From: a virus
Direction: 5' to 3' (one strand)
DNA: 22,346 nt
Virus record (IMG/VR): IMGVR_UViG_3300023184_002441
Location: 1 to 22,346 of that record
Below, one piece after another: positions 12,587 through 19,259 of this stretch. A model generated the notes under the pieces. It had not been told where the DNA came from and did no database searches. It saw only the letters and a program-made list of their open reading frames with translations. The translations under genes were made by a program, and so were the position numbers. Position 1 is the first letter of the stretch, and each line of letters opens with the position of its first letter.

Positions 12587-13135
12587 CTATCTATAAAATA
12601 CACTGCGGCTCTTAGGAGTTTCCCACCAATCAATGCGGTCAACGGTTACGTTTAACTTACTCATTTTTACTTCTACCAGATCTGCCATCCAGCTAGATAG
12701 GTTTTCACTTGTTGGTACAAAGTCTACAATTAGAAATCCTTCAAAGTATTCATACTCTGGTGTATCTTGTTTGATACCATCTAAACGAACATTCCACCCT
12801 GCTATGTGAGTTGTTTCTGGAACATACACTGGTAATAATACTTTATCGCCAATCAACTGACTGTATAACGGATCATTCTTGTCAATAACAAACTGATGAT
12901 CAATATACGTGTTGATCCACTTCTTCAACCATTCCAAGTGACGGAAGTCTGTTACCATACCAGTGGGATCTAAATCACCTGTTGGGCTCTTAAGATATAC
13001 CTGCATCTTACCTTCATGTCCATGTAGGTGACGACAAGCACACTTCAAGTCTGCCGCGTATTCACCATTTAGTTTCTGTGTCCAAACTCTGTGTCCATAA
13101 CAGAATTCAAATGTTTTATCAATTATATGTGCCAT
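12587..13135 (-). CDS. queD: QueD-like 6-carboxytetrahydropterin synthase
   Basis: A 182-residue member of the PTPS/QueD T-fold family. QueD converts dihydroneopterin triphosphate to 6-carboxytetrahydropterin on the way to preQ0. Zinc ligands are His15 (YGHRVW) and His38/His40 (HLHGH). The catalytic Cys34 sits in the C-x3-HGH motif, followed by TGMVTDFRHLEWLKKWI and YIDHQF with the catalytic His. PTSENLSSWM and WWETPKSRSVFY complete the fold. It is about 60 residues longer than E. coli QueD because of an insertion between the DH motif and PTSE. The frame is open to 13174, but the ATG at 13135 has AGGA 6 nt upstream and follows the QueF-like stop by 1 nt. Confidence 0.92.
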   Translation of the reverse strand: MAHIIDKTFEFCYGHRVWTQKLNGEYAADLKCACRHLHGHEGKMQVYLKSPTGDLDPTGMVTDFRHLEWLKKWINTYIDHQFVIDKNDPLYSQLIGDKVLLPVYVPETTHIAGWNVRLDGIKQDTPEYEYFEGFLIVDFVPTSENLSSWMADLVEVKMSKLNVTVDRIDWWETPKSRSVFYR

Positions 13136-13136
13136 A

Positions 13137-13541
13137 TTAATCCTTGTGATGTTGCCAAAGTTGATCACTGCCACCTAGATGACCCCAATCACTGTCTACT
13201 ATCATTCTACTGCTGATTCCGCCTCTAGGACGATATTCAATTTCTATACGGATACGATCTGGTTCGTAAACTGCTTTAAGATCTTTATACATTACATCTA
13301 AAGCACGTTCATAACTCAGACGTGTATCTCGATATTGGAATATGTATTGCTTAAGACTTTTAAGTTCAATAGTCTTGTCCTTGCCATAAAACCAAATAGT
13401 AACATCACCAAAGTCTGGCTGATTAGCACCGCCCAAGAATGTAAATTCTGGGATATTAATACGTTGTTCATATCCACGTGCGGCATTAGGTAGACTTTTT
13501 AATATGCTACTGTCTATACTGTCCCAAAGTTTCTTTTCCAT
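13137..13541 (-). CDS. QueF-like T-fold protein lacking the catalytic cysteine
   Basis: A 134-residue protein clearly related to type I QueF (preQ0 nitrile reductase). It has IPEFTFLG, QPDFGDVTIWF (Asp43), the NADPH-site-like ELKSLK (59-64), QYIFQYR, Glu78, and the PRGGIS motif near the end. In QueF the segment before QPDF carries the nucleophilic Cys (CPxTGQPDF). Here it reads LGGANQPDF: the Cys is gone and one residue is deleted. The His next to the substrate-binding Glu is Tyr (SYER). It therefore should not reduce preQ0 by the known thioimide route; it may bind a deazaguanine or do another reaction. It is next to queD, with TAA and ATG abutting on both sides. The ATG is preceded by AGGA. 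Confidence 0.85.
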   Translation of the reverse strand: MEKKLWDSIDSSILKSLPNAARGYEQRINIPEFTFLGGANQPDFGDVTIWFYGKDKTIELKSLKQYIFQYRDTRLSYERALDVMYKDLKAVYEPDRIRIEIEYRPRGGISSRMIVDSDWGHLGGSDQLWQHHKD

Positions 13542-13790
13542 TTATTTCTTTTCCTTTTCCTCAACGTAATGCTTACTCCAGTTATACTGTGTTTCCTGAT
13601 GTCTTTCACCTTGATAATGACTAGGACCATCATAGTAGTCTAATCCAAAATGGCGACGTATGTTCTTCTGATCACCTTGGCTACCACACATGTCAGCACA
13701 ACGTTCCCCAACTAGCCGATAGAAATGTTCAAGATTATCTGTTACGGATAATCCTGCTTGTTCTGCTAATTTTTCTAATTCTTTAGTCAT
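13542..13790 (-). CDS. Small conserved phage protein, leaderless
   Basis: An 82-residue protein: a helical N-terminus (KELEKLAEQAGLSV...FYRLVGERCADMCG), an IRRHFGLDYYDG motif, and a charged His/Tyr/Glu tail. The LAEQAG...GERCADMC...HFGLD pattern resembles small proteins found in many T4-like phages; function unknown. It starts the transcript containing the QueF-like gene and queD. Its ATG lies 5 nt after a TATAAT box with no Shine-Dalgarno, so translation is probably leaderless. It ends with TAA directly abutting the next ATG. Confidence 0.72.
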   Translation of the reverse strand: MTKELEKLAEQAGLSVTDNLEHFYRLVGERCADMCGSQGDQKNIRRHFGLDYYDGPSHYQGERHQETQYNWSKHYVEEKEKK

Positions 13791-13795
13791 ACTAT

Positions 13796-13824
13796 ATTAT
13801 ATTTAGATTTTTGATAGAAGTCAA
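13796..13824 (-). promoter_or_regulatory. Sigma-70-like promoter for the QueF-like/queD operon, leaderless type
   Basis: Minus-strand TTGACT (13824-13819), 17-nt spacer, TATAAT (13801-13796). The TGA inside the -35 box is the stop codon of the upstream exonuclease gene. The ATG at 13790 starts 5 nt after the -10 box. Confidence 0.85.
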
Positions 13825-14402
13825 ACATTTTTTGCACTATCCAATATGCTTTCTAATTTGGCCTGACGTTCTAGCAGGTTAAAAAATAATGCTAGTGTAT
13901 TAGCCGCATCTACATCTGCCCTATGCGCTTTACCTTTGAAATGCATTTTGAAATAGCCCATTGCTGAGCTTAGTCCACCACTAGGCTGTTTACCTCGGGT
14001 CAGCATCAAGTATGTGTACCAGGTCTTAACATCGATCCAACGACGGCCAAAATGCGGGAAATCAGCATGGTTTTTGCAGAATTCTGCCAATAATTCCACA
14101 CTATCACCACCGCCCCAGGTCACTGGGTTGACAAATACCTTATGTTCTTTAATCAGCTCACCTAGTTCACGGGCAACATGCTCATGACTATACGCATTGG
14201 CACGGATATCACTATCAGTTATACCTGTAAGATCATTGATAAACTCACTGATAGGTTCTTGTGGATCTATGTACCATTTACGGACGACATAGTCTTCAAA
14301 GCGTGTGTTCTTATCGCCTATGGCTACACCAACCTGTATGATCTTACCACTAGGTTGATTAAGTTCTAAATCTAATGCTAGGAACTTTGCATCTACTACC
14401 AT
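13821..14402 (-). CDS. DnaQ-like DEDDh 3'-5' exonuclease
   Basis: A 193-residue RNase H-fold exonuclease with all the acidic motifs: ExoI LALDLELN (Asp11, Glu13), ExoII around GGGDSVELL (Asp100), and ExoIII HRADVDAANT (His160, Asp165). LTGITDSDI matches the usual T/S-G-I-T segment of the DEDDh group. It removes nucleotides from 3' ends; in phages such proteins serve proofreading, repair or nucleotide scavenging. There is no polymerase domain. It follows the radical SAM gene by 1 nt (TAG, C, ATG), and its stop codon forms part of the next gene's -35 box. Confidence 0.92.
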   Translation of the reverse strand: MVVDAKFLALDLELNQPSGKIIQVGVAIGDKNTRFEDYVVRKWYIDPQEPISEFINDLTGITDSDIRANAYSHEHVARELGELIKEHKVFVNPVTWGGGDSVELLAEFCKNHADFPHFGRRWIDVKTWYTYLMLTRGKQPSGGLSSAMGYFKMHFKGKAHRADVDAANTLALFFNLLERQAKLESILDSAKNV

Positions 14403-14403
14403 G

Positions 14404-15483
14404 CTAATTTATTTTCTTTGGAAAAAATATTTTTTTTGTTGTGGCTTTTATTGAGGTGCATTGACCGCCTTCAGAACAGAATCTGCACTGTGCAATTGGA
14501 TCAGTAATAATACCGAACCAAGCTGTTAATTCTTCTTCTGACATATCAAGCGTTGCCGGTTGATAATTTTTCAATATTGCTAAATCAACCTCATTCAGAT
14601 CAACATTAAATTGCTTTTGGAATTCCTCAAAATGCCCCGCAGTAGCACATTTATGTATTTTTCCATTATAAAATTCATGGCAGAAGCGTTGAAGACACAC
14701 ATCATGTGCCAGACTAGGATCGCTCTGATGCCAGTTAAATCCTGATTGATCTTCTTTAGGTATCAATGGACCCGGCGCGAACTCATGAGCTAATCTTACT
14801 ATAACTATTACCCCGTTTGAATCGACGATCTTCCATCCCCTGTTGCTATTTGTTATTATAGTTGGTGATACATGGTGGCGGTGTATACATTCTTCTTTAA
14901 TCCAGTCTGGTAAAGAGTCCCAATCATTGATCGAATTTAAATCAGGCCAATCATCACCTCGTATTCTCTGATAACTATTTTTAAGTTCTATTTCGACTTT
15001 TTCTGATTCATCTTCTGTCAGATAGTCTTCGGCATGCGGCCATGTCCTATGGTTTATATACTTAATTGTAGTTGGACCTTCAATCCAATCATTTATTTTT
15101 TTAAATAAAAAGTCAATGGTATCAGGATTATGATGGCTTATTTCTAACCAATGTTTTCCGTTTGAATTCTTTAAGATATCGTAGAATTTCTTATTTTTCT
15201 TACTTAATGCATATCCATTAGATGTTATCTTCCCTTTAGCGTTTGGCCAAAGATCTGCGATTCCAGTAAACCAATCTAGTACAGTGGGATTAAGTAAAGG
15301 TTCACCACCAAGTATATCAAAATAATCTAAACTAATTTTTTTTGACCATTCTATATAATAATCACGATGATCTTCCCATAAACTATGCCCTGAGAAATTA
15401 TAATTACTCATGGTCTGACAATGAGTACAATTTAAATTACATTGATTAGTGATATGAAAAGCTAAAACTGGGGTATGTATCAT
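14404..15483 (-). CDS. Radical SAM protein with C-terminal SPASM-like cluster domain
   Basis: A 359-residue radical SAM enzyme. The cluster motif CNLNCTHC is at Cys15, 19 and 22, FDILGGEPLLNP (GGEP 59-62) binds S-adenosylmethionine, and ITSNGYAL follows. The C-terminal third has two groups of Cys (CLQRFCHEF...KC and CRFCSEGGQC) resembling a SPASM/twitch auxiliary-cluster domain. Such enzymes often modify peptides or proteins; the substrate here is unknown and no obvious precursor peptide is adjacent. The gene is AT-rich compared with flanking genes. The start overlaps the 5' nuclease stop as ATGA, so it has been fitted into the operon. It differs from QueE and from the plus-strand radical SAM protein. 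Confidence 0.87.
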   Translation of the reverse strand: MIHTPVLAFHITNQCNLNCTHCQTMSNYNFSGHSLWEDHRDYYIEWSKKISLDYFDILGGEPLLNPTVLDWFTGIADLWPNAKGKITSNGYALSKKNKKFYDILKNSNGKHWLEISHHNPDTIDFLFKKINDWIEGPTTIKYINHRTWPHAEDYLTEDESEKVEIELKNSYQRIRGDDWPDLNSINDWDSLPDWIKEECIHRHHVSPTIITNSNRGWKIVDSNGVIVIVRLAHEFAPGPLIPKEDQSGFNWHQSDPSLAHDVCLQRFCHEFYNGKIHKCATAGHFEEFQKQFNVDLNEVDLAILKNYQPATLDMSEEELTAWFGIITDPIAQCRFCSEGGQCTSIKATTKKIFFPKKIN

Positions 15484-16481
15484 GCCAAATCTTTCTGCGG
15501 ATAGCTAGCCATTAACCATTCACTGATCGCGCTGGCATTATCACTGAGTTTAATCAAGTCATACTTGCCACAGAACTTAAGAAACTGTGCACCAACCATG
15601 GGCATGTTCTTGGGCACTTGTGCGGCCGCTATGGTTTCTGCCATCTTGATCTTTATCGCATCTGGTTGTGCCGTTAGATCAACTAGGATACGATTACGTT
15701 CATAGTCATCTAATACACGATGCTCGATGCCATTGTGATCAACCCAACGCTGTAGCATCATGTTATTCCAATTATAACCTTTCTTATCTTTGTCACCGTA
15801 GGCTTCTTCAAGACCTACTTTGTTTTTACTACCTTTAGTGCGCACGCCTGGAAATGCTGAAAATACATTGTCTGTGGGATCGCCACGCATACACTTTTCA
15901 AAAAGTATAAACTGCGGGTTAGGGATCTTTTTAGGTTCTTTAGTTTTCTTGTCAATGACTGGTTTACCTTTCTTGTCAAAGATACCTTTTAGTGTATGGA
16001 GCTCGTCGCTGATACCATTGTATTGATTAACGTTGTCTGCTAGTAGTTGATAGAAGTCCGTGTCACTGGATATGATAGTGTGATGATCATCTGGATGGCT
16101 TTGTATCCACCCAGCTATCAAATCATCTGCTTCTAGTTCACCGTGTTGTAGAACACTACAGTTAGTCTTTTCTGCGACAAATGTTTTTAAGTTATCAAAG
16201 GTTTCCCAAAATAACTTATCTTCTTCTGCTTCGCTTTCAGTCAATGCCGCACGTGCTACGCTACGGTTTTTCTTATAGGGTTCATAGAAGTCTTTACGCC
16301 AACTGCGTCCTTCTAAACAGAATATAACATGATCAGCCTTTTGATCACGCCATGATTTATTGATTGATGCTAGGGTTACGTGGATAGCAAAACCCAGCTT
16401 GTCCCAAGTATCACTTTGGCGATGTGCTGAATGTCTTGCTCTAAAGAAGGTGTTTGCAGTGTCTACAAGTAAGTATCTCAT
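15480..16481 (-). CDS. FEN-family 5'-3' exonuclease / RNase H (T4 Rnh-like)
   Basis: A 333-residue flap-endonuclease-type protein. It has MRYLLVDTANTFFRARH with metal ligand Asp7, FCLEGRSWRKDFYEPYKKNR (arch region), GELEADDLIAGW, ISSDTDFYQLL, and RGDPTDNVFSAFPGV, the helix-turn-helix that holds DNA. It removes RNA primers or 5' flaps during replication, as T4 RNase H does. The frame is open to an ATG at 16535, but that lies upstream of the promoter -35 box. The ATG at 16481, where homology begins, is 6 nt after TATAAT and lacks a Shine-Dalgarno, so it is predicted to be leaderless. Its stop overlaps the next gene as ATGA. Confidence 0.9.
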   Translation of the reverse strand: MRYLLVDTANTFFRARHSAHRQSDTWDKLGFAIHVTLASINKSWRDQKADHVIFCLEGRSWRKDFYEPYKKNRSVARAALTESEAEEDKLFWETFDNLKTFVAEKTNCSVLQHGELEADDLIAGWIQSHPDDHHTIISSDTDFYQLLADNVNQYNGISDELHTLKGIFDKKGKPVIDKKTKEPKKIPNPQFILFEKCMRGDPTDNVFSAFPGVRTKGSKNKVGLEEAYGDKDKKGYNWNNMMLQRWVDHNGIEHRVLDDYERNRILVDLTAQPDAIKIKMAETIAAAQVPKNMPMVGAQFLKFCGKYDLIKLSDNASAISEWLMASYPQKDLA

Positions 16482-16487
16482 GTAAAC

Positions 16488-16516
16488 ATTATACTTTCTA
16501 TTTTGATTTTTGTCAA
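16488..16516 (-). promoter_or_regulatory. Consensus sigma-70 promoter of the 5' nuclease, leaderless type
   Basis: Perfect minus-strand TTGACA (16516-16511), 17-nt spacer, perfect TATAAT (16493-16488). The stop codon TGA of the upstream gene is embedded in the -35 box. TATAATGTTTACAT is identical to 14 nt of the promoter at 9160-9173. Confidence 0.9.
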
Positions 16517-16887
16517 CTAACTTCTGTTCTTCCATCGCCTAAATCGCGGCGATTACTAGCACGTATTTCTGGATCAGCTTGTTCTTGCTCAAAATTTTCC
16601 TGTATGACATTGCGACATACAGCTTTGAACCAATTGTCTACTATATCTTGATCTGTTTTACCTTGGTATCCAGCACGGATTAAATTGGATAAAAATTTGT
16701 CATTCCAATCCAATTCAAACGCACCATTACCTGGATTATCTTTGTCGATATCCATGCTTAATACTTCTACCCACGGCTCATCACGTTCTGTAGCCAACTC
16801 CTTGGGAGTCTTTTTAGATTTTTGTTCTTTGATAACTGCGGGTTCTGGCTTAGTACCAAATAAATTATTGATTAATTTCTTTATCAT
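16513..16887 (-). CDS. Conserved phage hypothetical protein
   Basis: A 124-residue protein with a basic N-terminus (MIKKLINNLFG, then a Lys-rich stretch). A conserved acidic-aromatic core follows: KELATERDEPWVEVLSMDIDKDNPGNG, AFELDWNDKFLSNLIRAGYQ and DIVDNWFKAVCRNVI. The EPW.EV...DNP..G.FELDWN..F...L..AGY pattern is one I recall from T4-like phages; its function is unknown. It begins 1 nt after metK and ends inside the promoter of the 5' nuclease. It is therefore the last gene of the S8-metK operon unless readthrough continues. Confidence 0.77.
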   Translation of the reverse strand: MIKKLINNLFGTKPEPAVIKEQKSKKTPKELATERDEPWVEVLSMDIDKDNPGNGAFELDWNDKFLSNLIRAGYQGKTDQDIVDNWFKAVCRNVIQENFEQEQADPEIRASNRRDLGDGRTEVS

Positions 16888-16888
16888 A

Positions 16889-17986
16889 TTATTCCTTGAA
16901 TAAATCTAATTCTTCCCACGGTAAATTATCTTTACCAAAATGTCCGTAGTTAGTTGTACGACTGTAGATTGGGCGGAACAGATCAAATCTATTAATAATA
17001 CCTCTAGGAGTTAGATCTACATTAGTAATTATCCATTTAGTAAGCTCACTATTATTTCCGTCACTGTCAACGTAAACACTCATTGGTTGTTCTACACCAA
17101 TAGCATAAGCAAGTTGAACAGTAGCATATGATGCCTTGCCATTGGCTACAATGTTCTTAGCAAGATAACGGGCCATATACGCCGCTGAACGATCTACCTT
17201 AGTAGGATCCTTGCCTGAGAATGCACCGCCACCGTGTGGGCAACTACCACCGTAGGTATCAACAATAATCTTACGTCCTGTTAGGCCAGTGTCACCATCT
17301 GGTCCACCAATGACAAAACGTCCAGTTGGATTGATTAAAAACTCAGTGTCAGTTTTAATAAGTTCTACAGGTAAGATAGTTCTAATAATGTTTTCTACGT
17401 TAGCACGTACAGTCTCAATATGTGTGTCTTCTGTATGTTGAGTTGAACATACAATCTTAGTAGCGTGACTAAGTGAATGATCATCGTTAAACTTTAATGT
17501 CACTTGTGATTTAGCATCAGGACCTAACCAGGTAGCACCATCTTTGCGTAATTTTGTTAATGCTTGAACAATCTTATGACTGTAGTAGATAGTTGGTGGC
17601 ATATAGTTGGGTGTTTTATTAGTAGCATACCCAAACATAAGTCCTTGGTCACCAGCACCAAACGTGTCTGTACCTAGGGCGATGTCTGCACTTTGTCCAT
17701 GCATGAGATTTTTAATGTCCACAGTTTCCCAATGGAATCCATCTTGCTCATAGCCGATATCACGTATGACACGACGCACAGCATTCTCAACTTCCTGATG
17801 ATTGTAGATACCTTTGTATTCACCTGCTAGGATAACTTGATTAGTTGTTACCAATGTTTCACATGCGCAACGATAGGCAGTATTTCCCTCACGCATCATC
17901 AAATCTAAAACAGCATCACTGATAGCATCTGCTACCTTATCTGGATGTCCCTCACTGACACTTTCACTTGTAAACAAATAACTCAT
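16889..17986 (-). CDS. metK: S-adenosylmethionine synthetase
   Basis: Makes S-adenosylmethionine from methionine and ATP. At 365 residues it is slightly shorter than E. coli MetK (384) but complete: FTSESVSEGHPDKVADAISD (metal and ATP site), GAGDQGLMFGYA, FINPTGRFVIGGPDGDTGLTGRK and GGGAFSGKDPTKVDRSAAY are all intact. GGGG lies 6 nt before the ATG, and the start overlaps the DUF2061 gene by 4 nt. It shares an operon with queE and sits upstream of another radical SAM gene, so it may raise S-adenosylmethionine for these enzymes or for DNA methylation during infection. Phage-borne metK is known but uncommon. Confidence 0.96.
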   Translation of the reverse strand: MSYLFTSESVSEGHPDKVADAISDAVLDLMMREGNTAYRCACETLVTTNQVILAGEYKGIYNHQEVENAVRRVIRDIGYEQDGFHWETVDIKNLMHGQSADIALGTDTFGAGDQGLMFGYATNKTPNYMPPTIYYSHKIVQALTKLRKDGATWLGPDAKSQVTLKFNDDHSLSHATKIVCSTQHTEDTHIETVRANVENIIRTILPVELIKTDTEFLINPTGRFVIGGPDGDTGLTGRKIIVDTYGGSCPHGGGAFSGKDPTKVDRSAAYMARYLAKNIVANGKASYATVQLAYAIGVEQPMSVYVDSDGNNSELTKWIITNVDLTPRGIINRFDLFRPIYSRTTNYGHFGKDNLPWEELDLFKE

Positions 17987-18195
17987 TCAGTTCCCCATTT
18001 AATTTTTAACCATATACGTTCGTGTATATAGTAATCAATACTCAATAATAGATGTAAGGTCGTAGCAAATCCTGTCGATTTTGCGATGTCCCCTAGTATC
18101 AACCAAGTCCAAAATATAGTAAATAACCAAGCGGTTAATCTATATGTTATCATACGAACTATGGTTCGTTTTTGTGTTTCTTTTACTTGCCCCAT
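17983..18195 (-). CDS. DUF2061 small membrane protein
   Basis: A 70-residue protein: a basic N-terminus (KETQKRTIVRMITYRL), one or two hydrophobic segments (about 18-35 and 43-55), and the signature YYIHERIWLKIKWG at the C-terminus. This matches DUF2061, a family of unknown function in bacteria and phages. An in-frame ATG at 18207 also exists, but the one at 18195 has GGGG 6 nt upstream and gives the usual family N-terminus. It overlaps queE by 13 nt and metK by 4 nt. Confidence 0.82.
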   Translation of the reverse strand: MGQVKETQKRTIVRMITYRLTAWLFTIFWTWLILGDIAKSTGFATTLHLLLSIDYYIHERIWLKIKWGTE

Positions 18196-19037
18196 GAATT
18201 TCCCCATAAGTCCACATGTAATCTCGGACTATAATAATATCCACGACGCATAGCTTCATCAGCTACATTAAACTTGTTACCATCGTAGACTTTAACCACC
18301 CCGCCTACTGGCATAATGTATATAACACCTTTGAATTTAGCCCGCCTGTATTCTGATACTGCACTATCTACTTCATCAAAGTCACTGGGGTTCTCAACTA
18401 CAAACTTGAGATATGTTGTACCAACACGCTCATAGCTTTTAACAATTTCAGGTTTAATTGCGTCCGCCCACTTCTCACCACTTGCACTTAGTTTAGCACT
18501 GACTGAGAATGTAATCTCACGGCTACCACGATTCCATAGTTTCAAATACTTGGCAAAATCTTCATGTAGTTCTTGAGTACCATTCGTTTCAAACGTTAAG
18601 TTCTTTAAGTTATACATATCCTTATGTGATAATAAATCTGGATAAGCACGTTGCCAACCCAACAATGGCTCTCCACCTGTGATAACCAAATGGGTATCAT
18701 TACCATTGGGCATGATCCAACTGTTGCTAGGCACTAGATCTAGCATACGCTTAACCACAGCATCAATTTCTAATAATGGACTGAAGTTCTTAAAACGAGG
18801 ATCCCAGCTCGCATAACTATCACATCCTGTGTTTACTAACGGTAAGTCTTCATATATACGATATTTTGTAGGATCAATAAACTCACGTTCTGTACTCATC
18901 TGAGTACGATCCTTCATACCAAACCCACCGCAGGTAAAGTTACAACCAAACGTTCTTAAGAAAACACTAGGTACACCAATAAAGCGTCCTTCGCCTTGTG
19001 CTGAATAGAATATTTCACTGACTTTAAGTTTACTCAT
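18183..19037 (-). CDS. queE: QueE-like 7-carboxy-7-deazaguanine synthase with unusual cluster motif
   Basis: A 284-residue radical SAM protein that should form the 7-deazaguanine ring from carboxytetrahydropterin. It opens EIFYSAQGEG with GVPSVFLRTFGCNFTC as QueE does. LVITGGEPLLGWQ, LTFETNGTQ and FSVSAKLSASGEKW follow. The normal CX3CX2C cluster motif is altered: Cys32 and Cys36 are present, but the third position is Phe39. The next Cys is Cys72 in GCDSYASWDPRF, which may supply the third ligand (CX3CX35C). I recall this arrangement from other T4-like marine phages, so it looks like a phage subfamily, not decay. The start overlaps the gene upstream as ATGA. MetK is two genes downstream. Confidence 0.9.
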   Translation of the reverse strand: MSKLKVSEIFYSAQGEGRFIGVPSVFLRTFGCNFTCGGFGMKDRTQMSTEREFIDPTKYRIYEDLPLVNTGCDSYASWDPRFKNFSPLLEIDAVVKRMLDLVPSNSWIMPNGNDTHLVITGGEPLLGWQRAYPDLLSHKDMYNLKNLTFETNGTQELHEDFAKYLKLWNRGSREITFSVSAKLSASGEKWADAIKPEIVKSYERVGTTYLKFVVENPSDFDEVDSAVSEYRRAKFKGVIYIMPVGGVVKVYDGNKFNVADEAMRRGYYYSPRLHVDLWGNSWGK

Positions 19038-19258
19038 CTAACCAATCCATAAAGATAAATTACACATATTAGTGCGTTCAATGTCCACAACTCTGGTTTC
19101 TTCCATAGTATGCCAGTTATGACCCAAAATACACAGGCTAATGATAATATAGCAATGTTGAGCGGATACACATCAAGACTGGTGAATACAACACCAACAA
19201 CGGTAATGATATTAGCTAACCATCCTATTAGTTTACTATGTTTTATAAAAAAATGCAA
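19034..19258 (-). CDS. Small three-span membrane protein (DUF6552-like)
   Basis: A 74-residue hydrophobic protein with three membrane segments and the pattern IGWLANIITVVGVVFTSLDVYPLNI, then a WVITGILWKKPELWTLN loop and a final ALICVIYLYGLV. This resembles DUF6552-type proteins of unknown function, distantly recalling PnuC-like transporters. An ATG at 19291 would overlap the upstream gene by 32 nt. A TTG at 19258 lies just past the upstream TAG and has GGGAG 7 nt before it, so I prefer TTG, though the choice is not certain. Its stop is shared with the queE start (ATGA). Confidence 0.68.
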   Translation of the reverse strand: MHFFIKHSKLIGWLANIITVVGVVFTSLDVYPLNIAILSLACVFWVITGILWKKPELWTLNALICVIYLYGLVR

Positions 19259-19259
19259 C

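Noticed and set aside
16482-16535. Upstream ATG at 16535 as the start of the 5' nuclease
   Set aside because: It lies upstream of a perfect -35/-10 pair and adds 18 polar residues before the conserved LLVDTANT start of the family.
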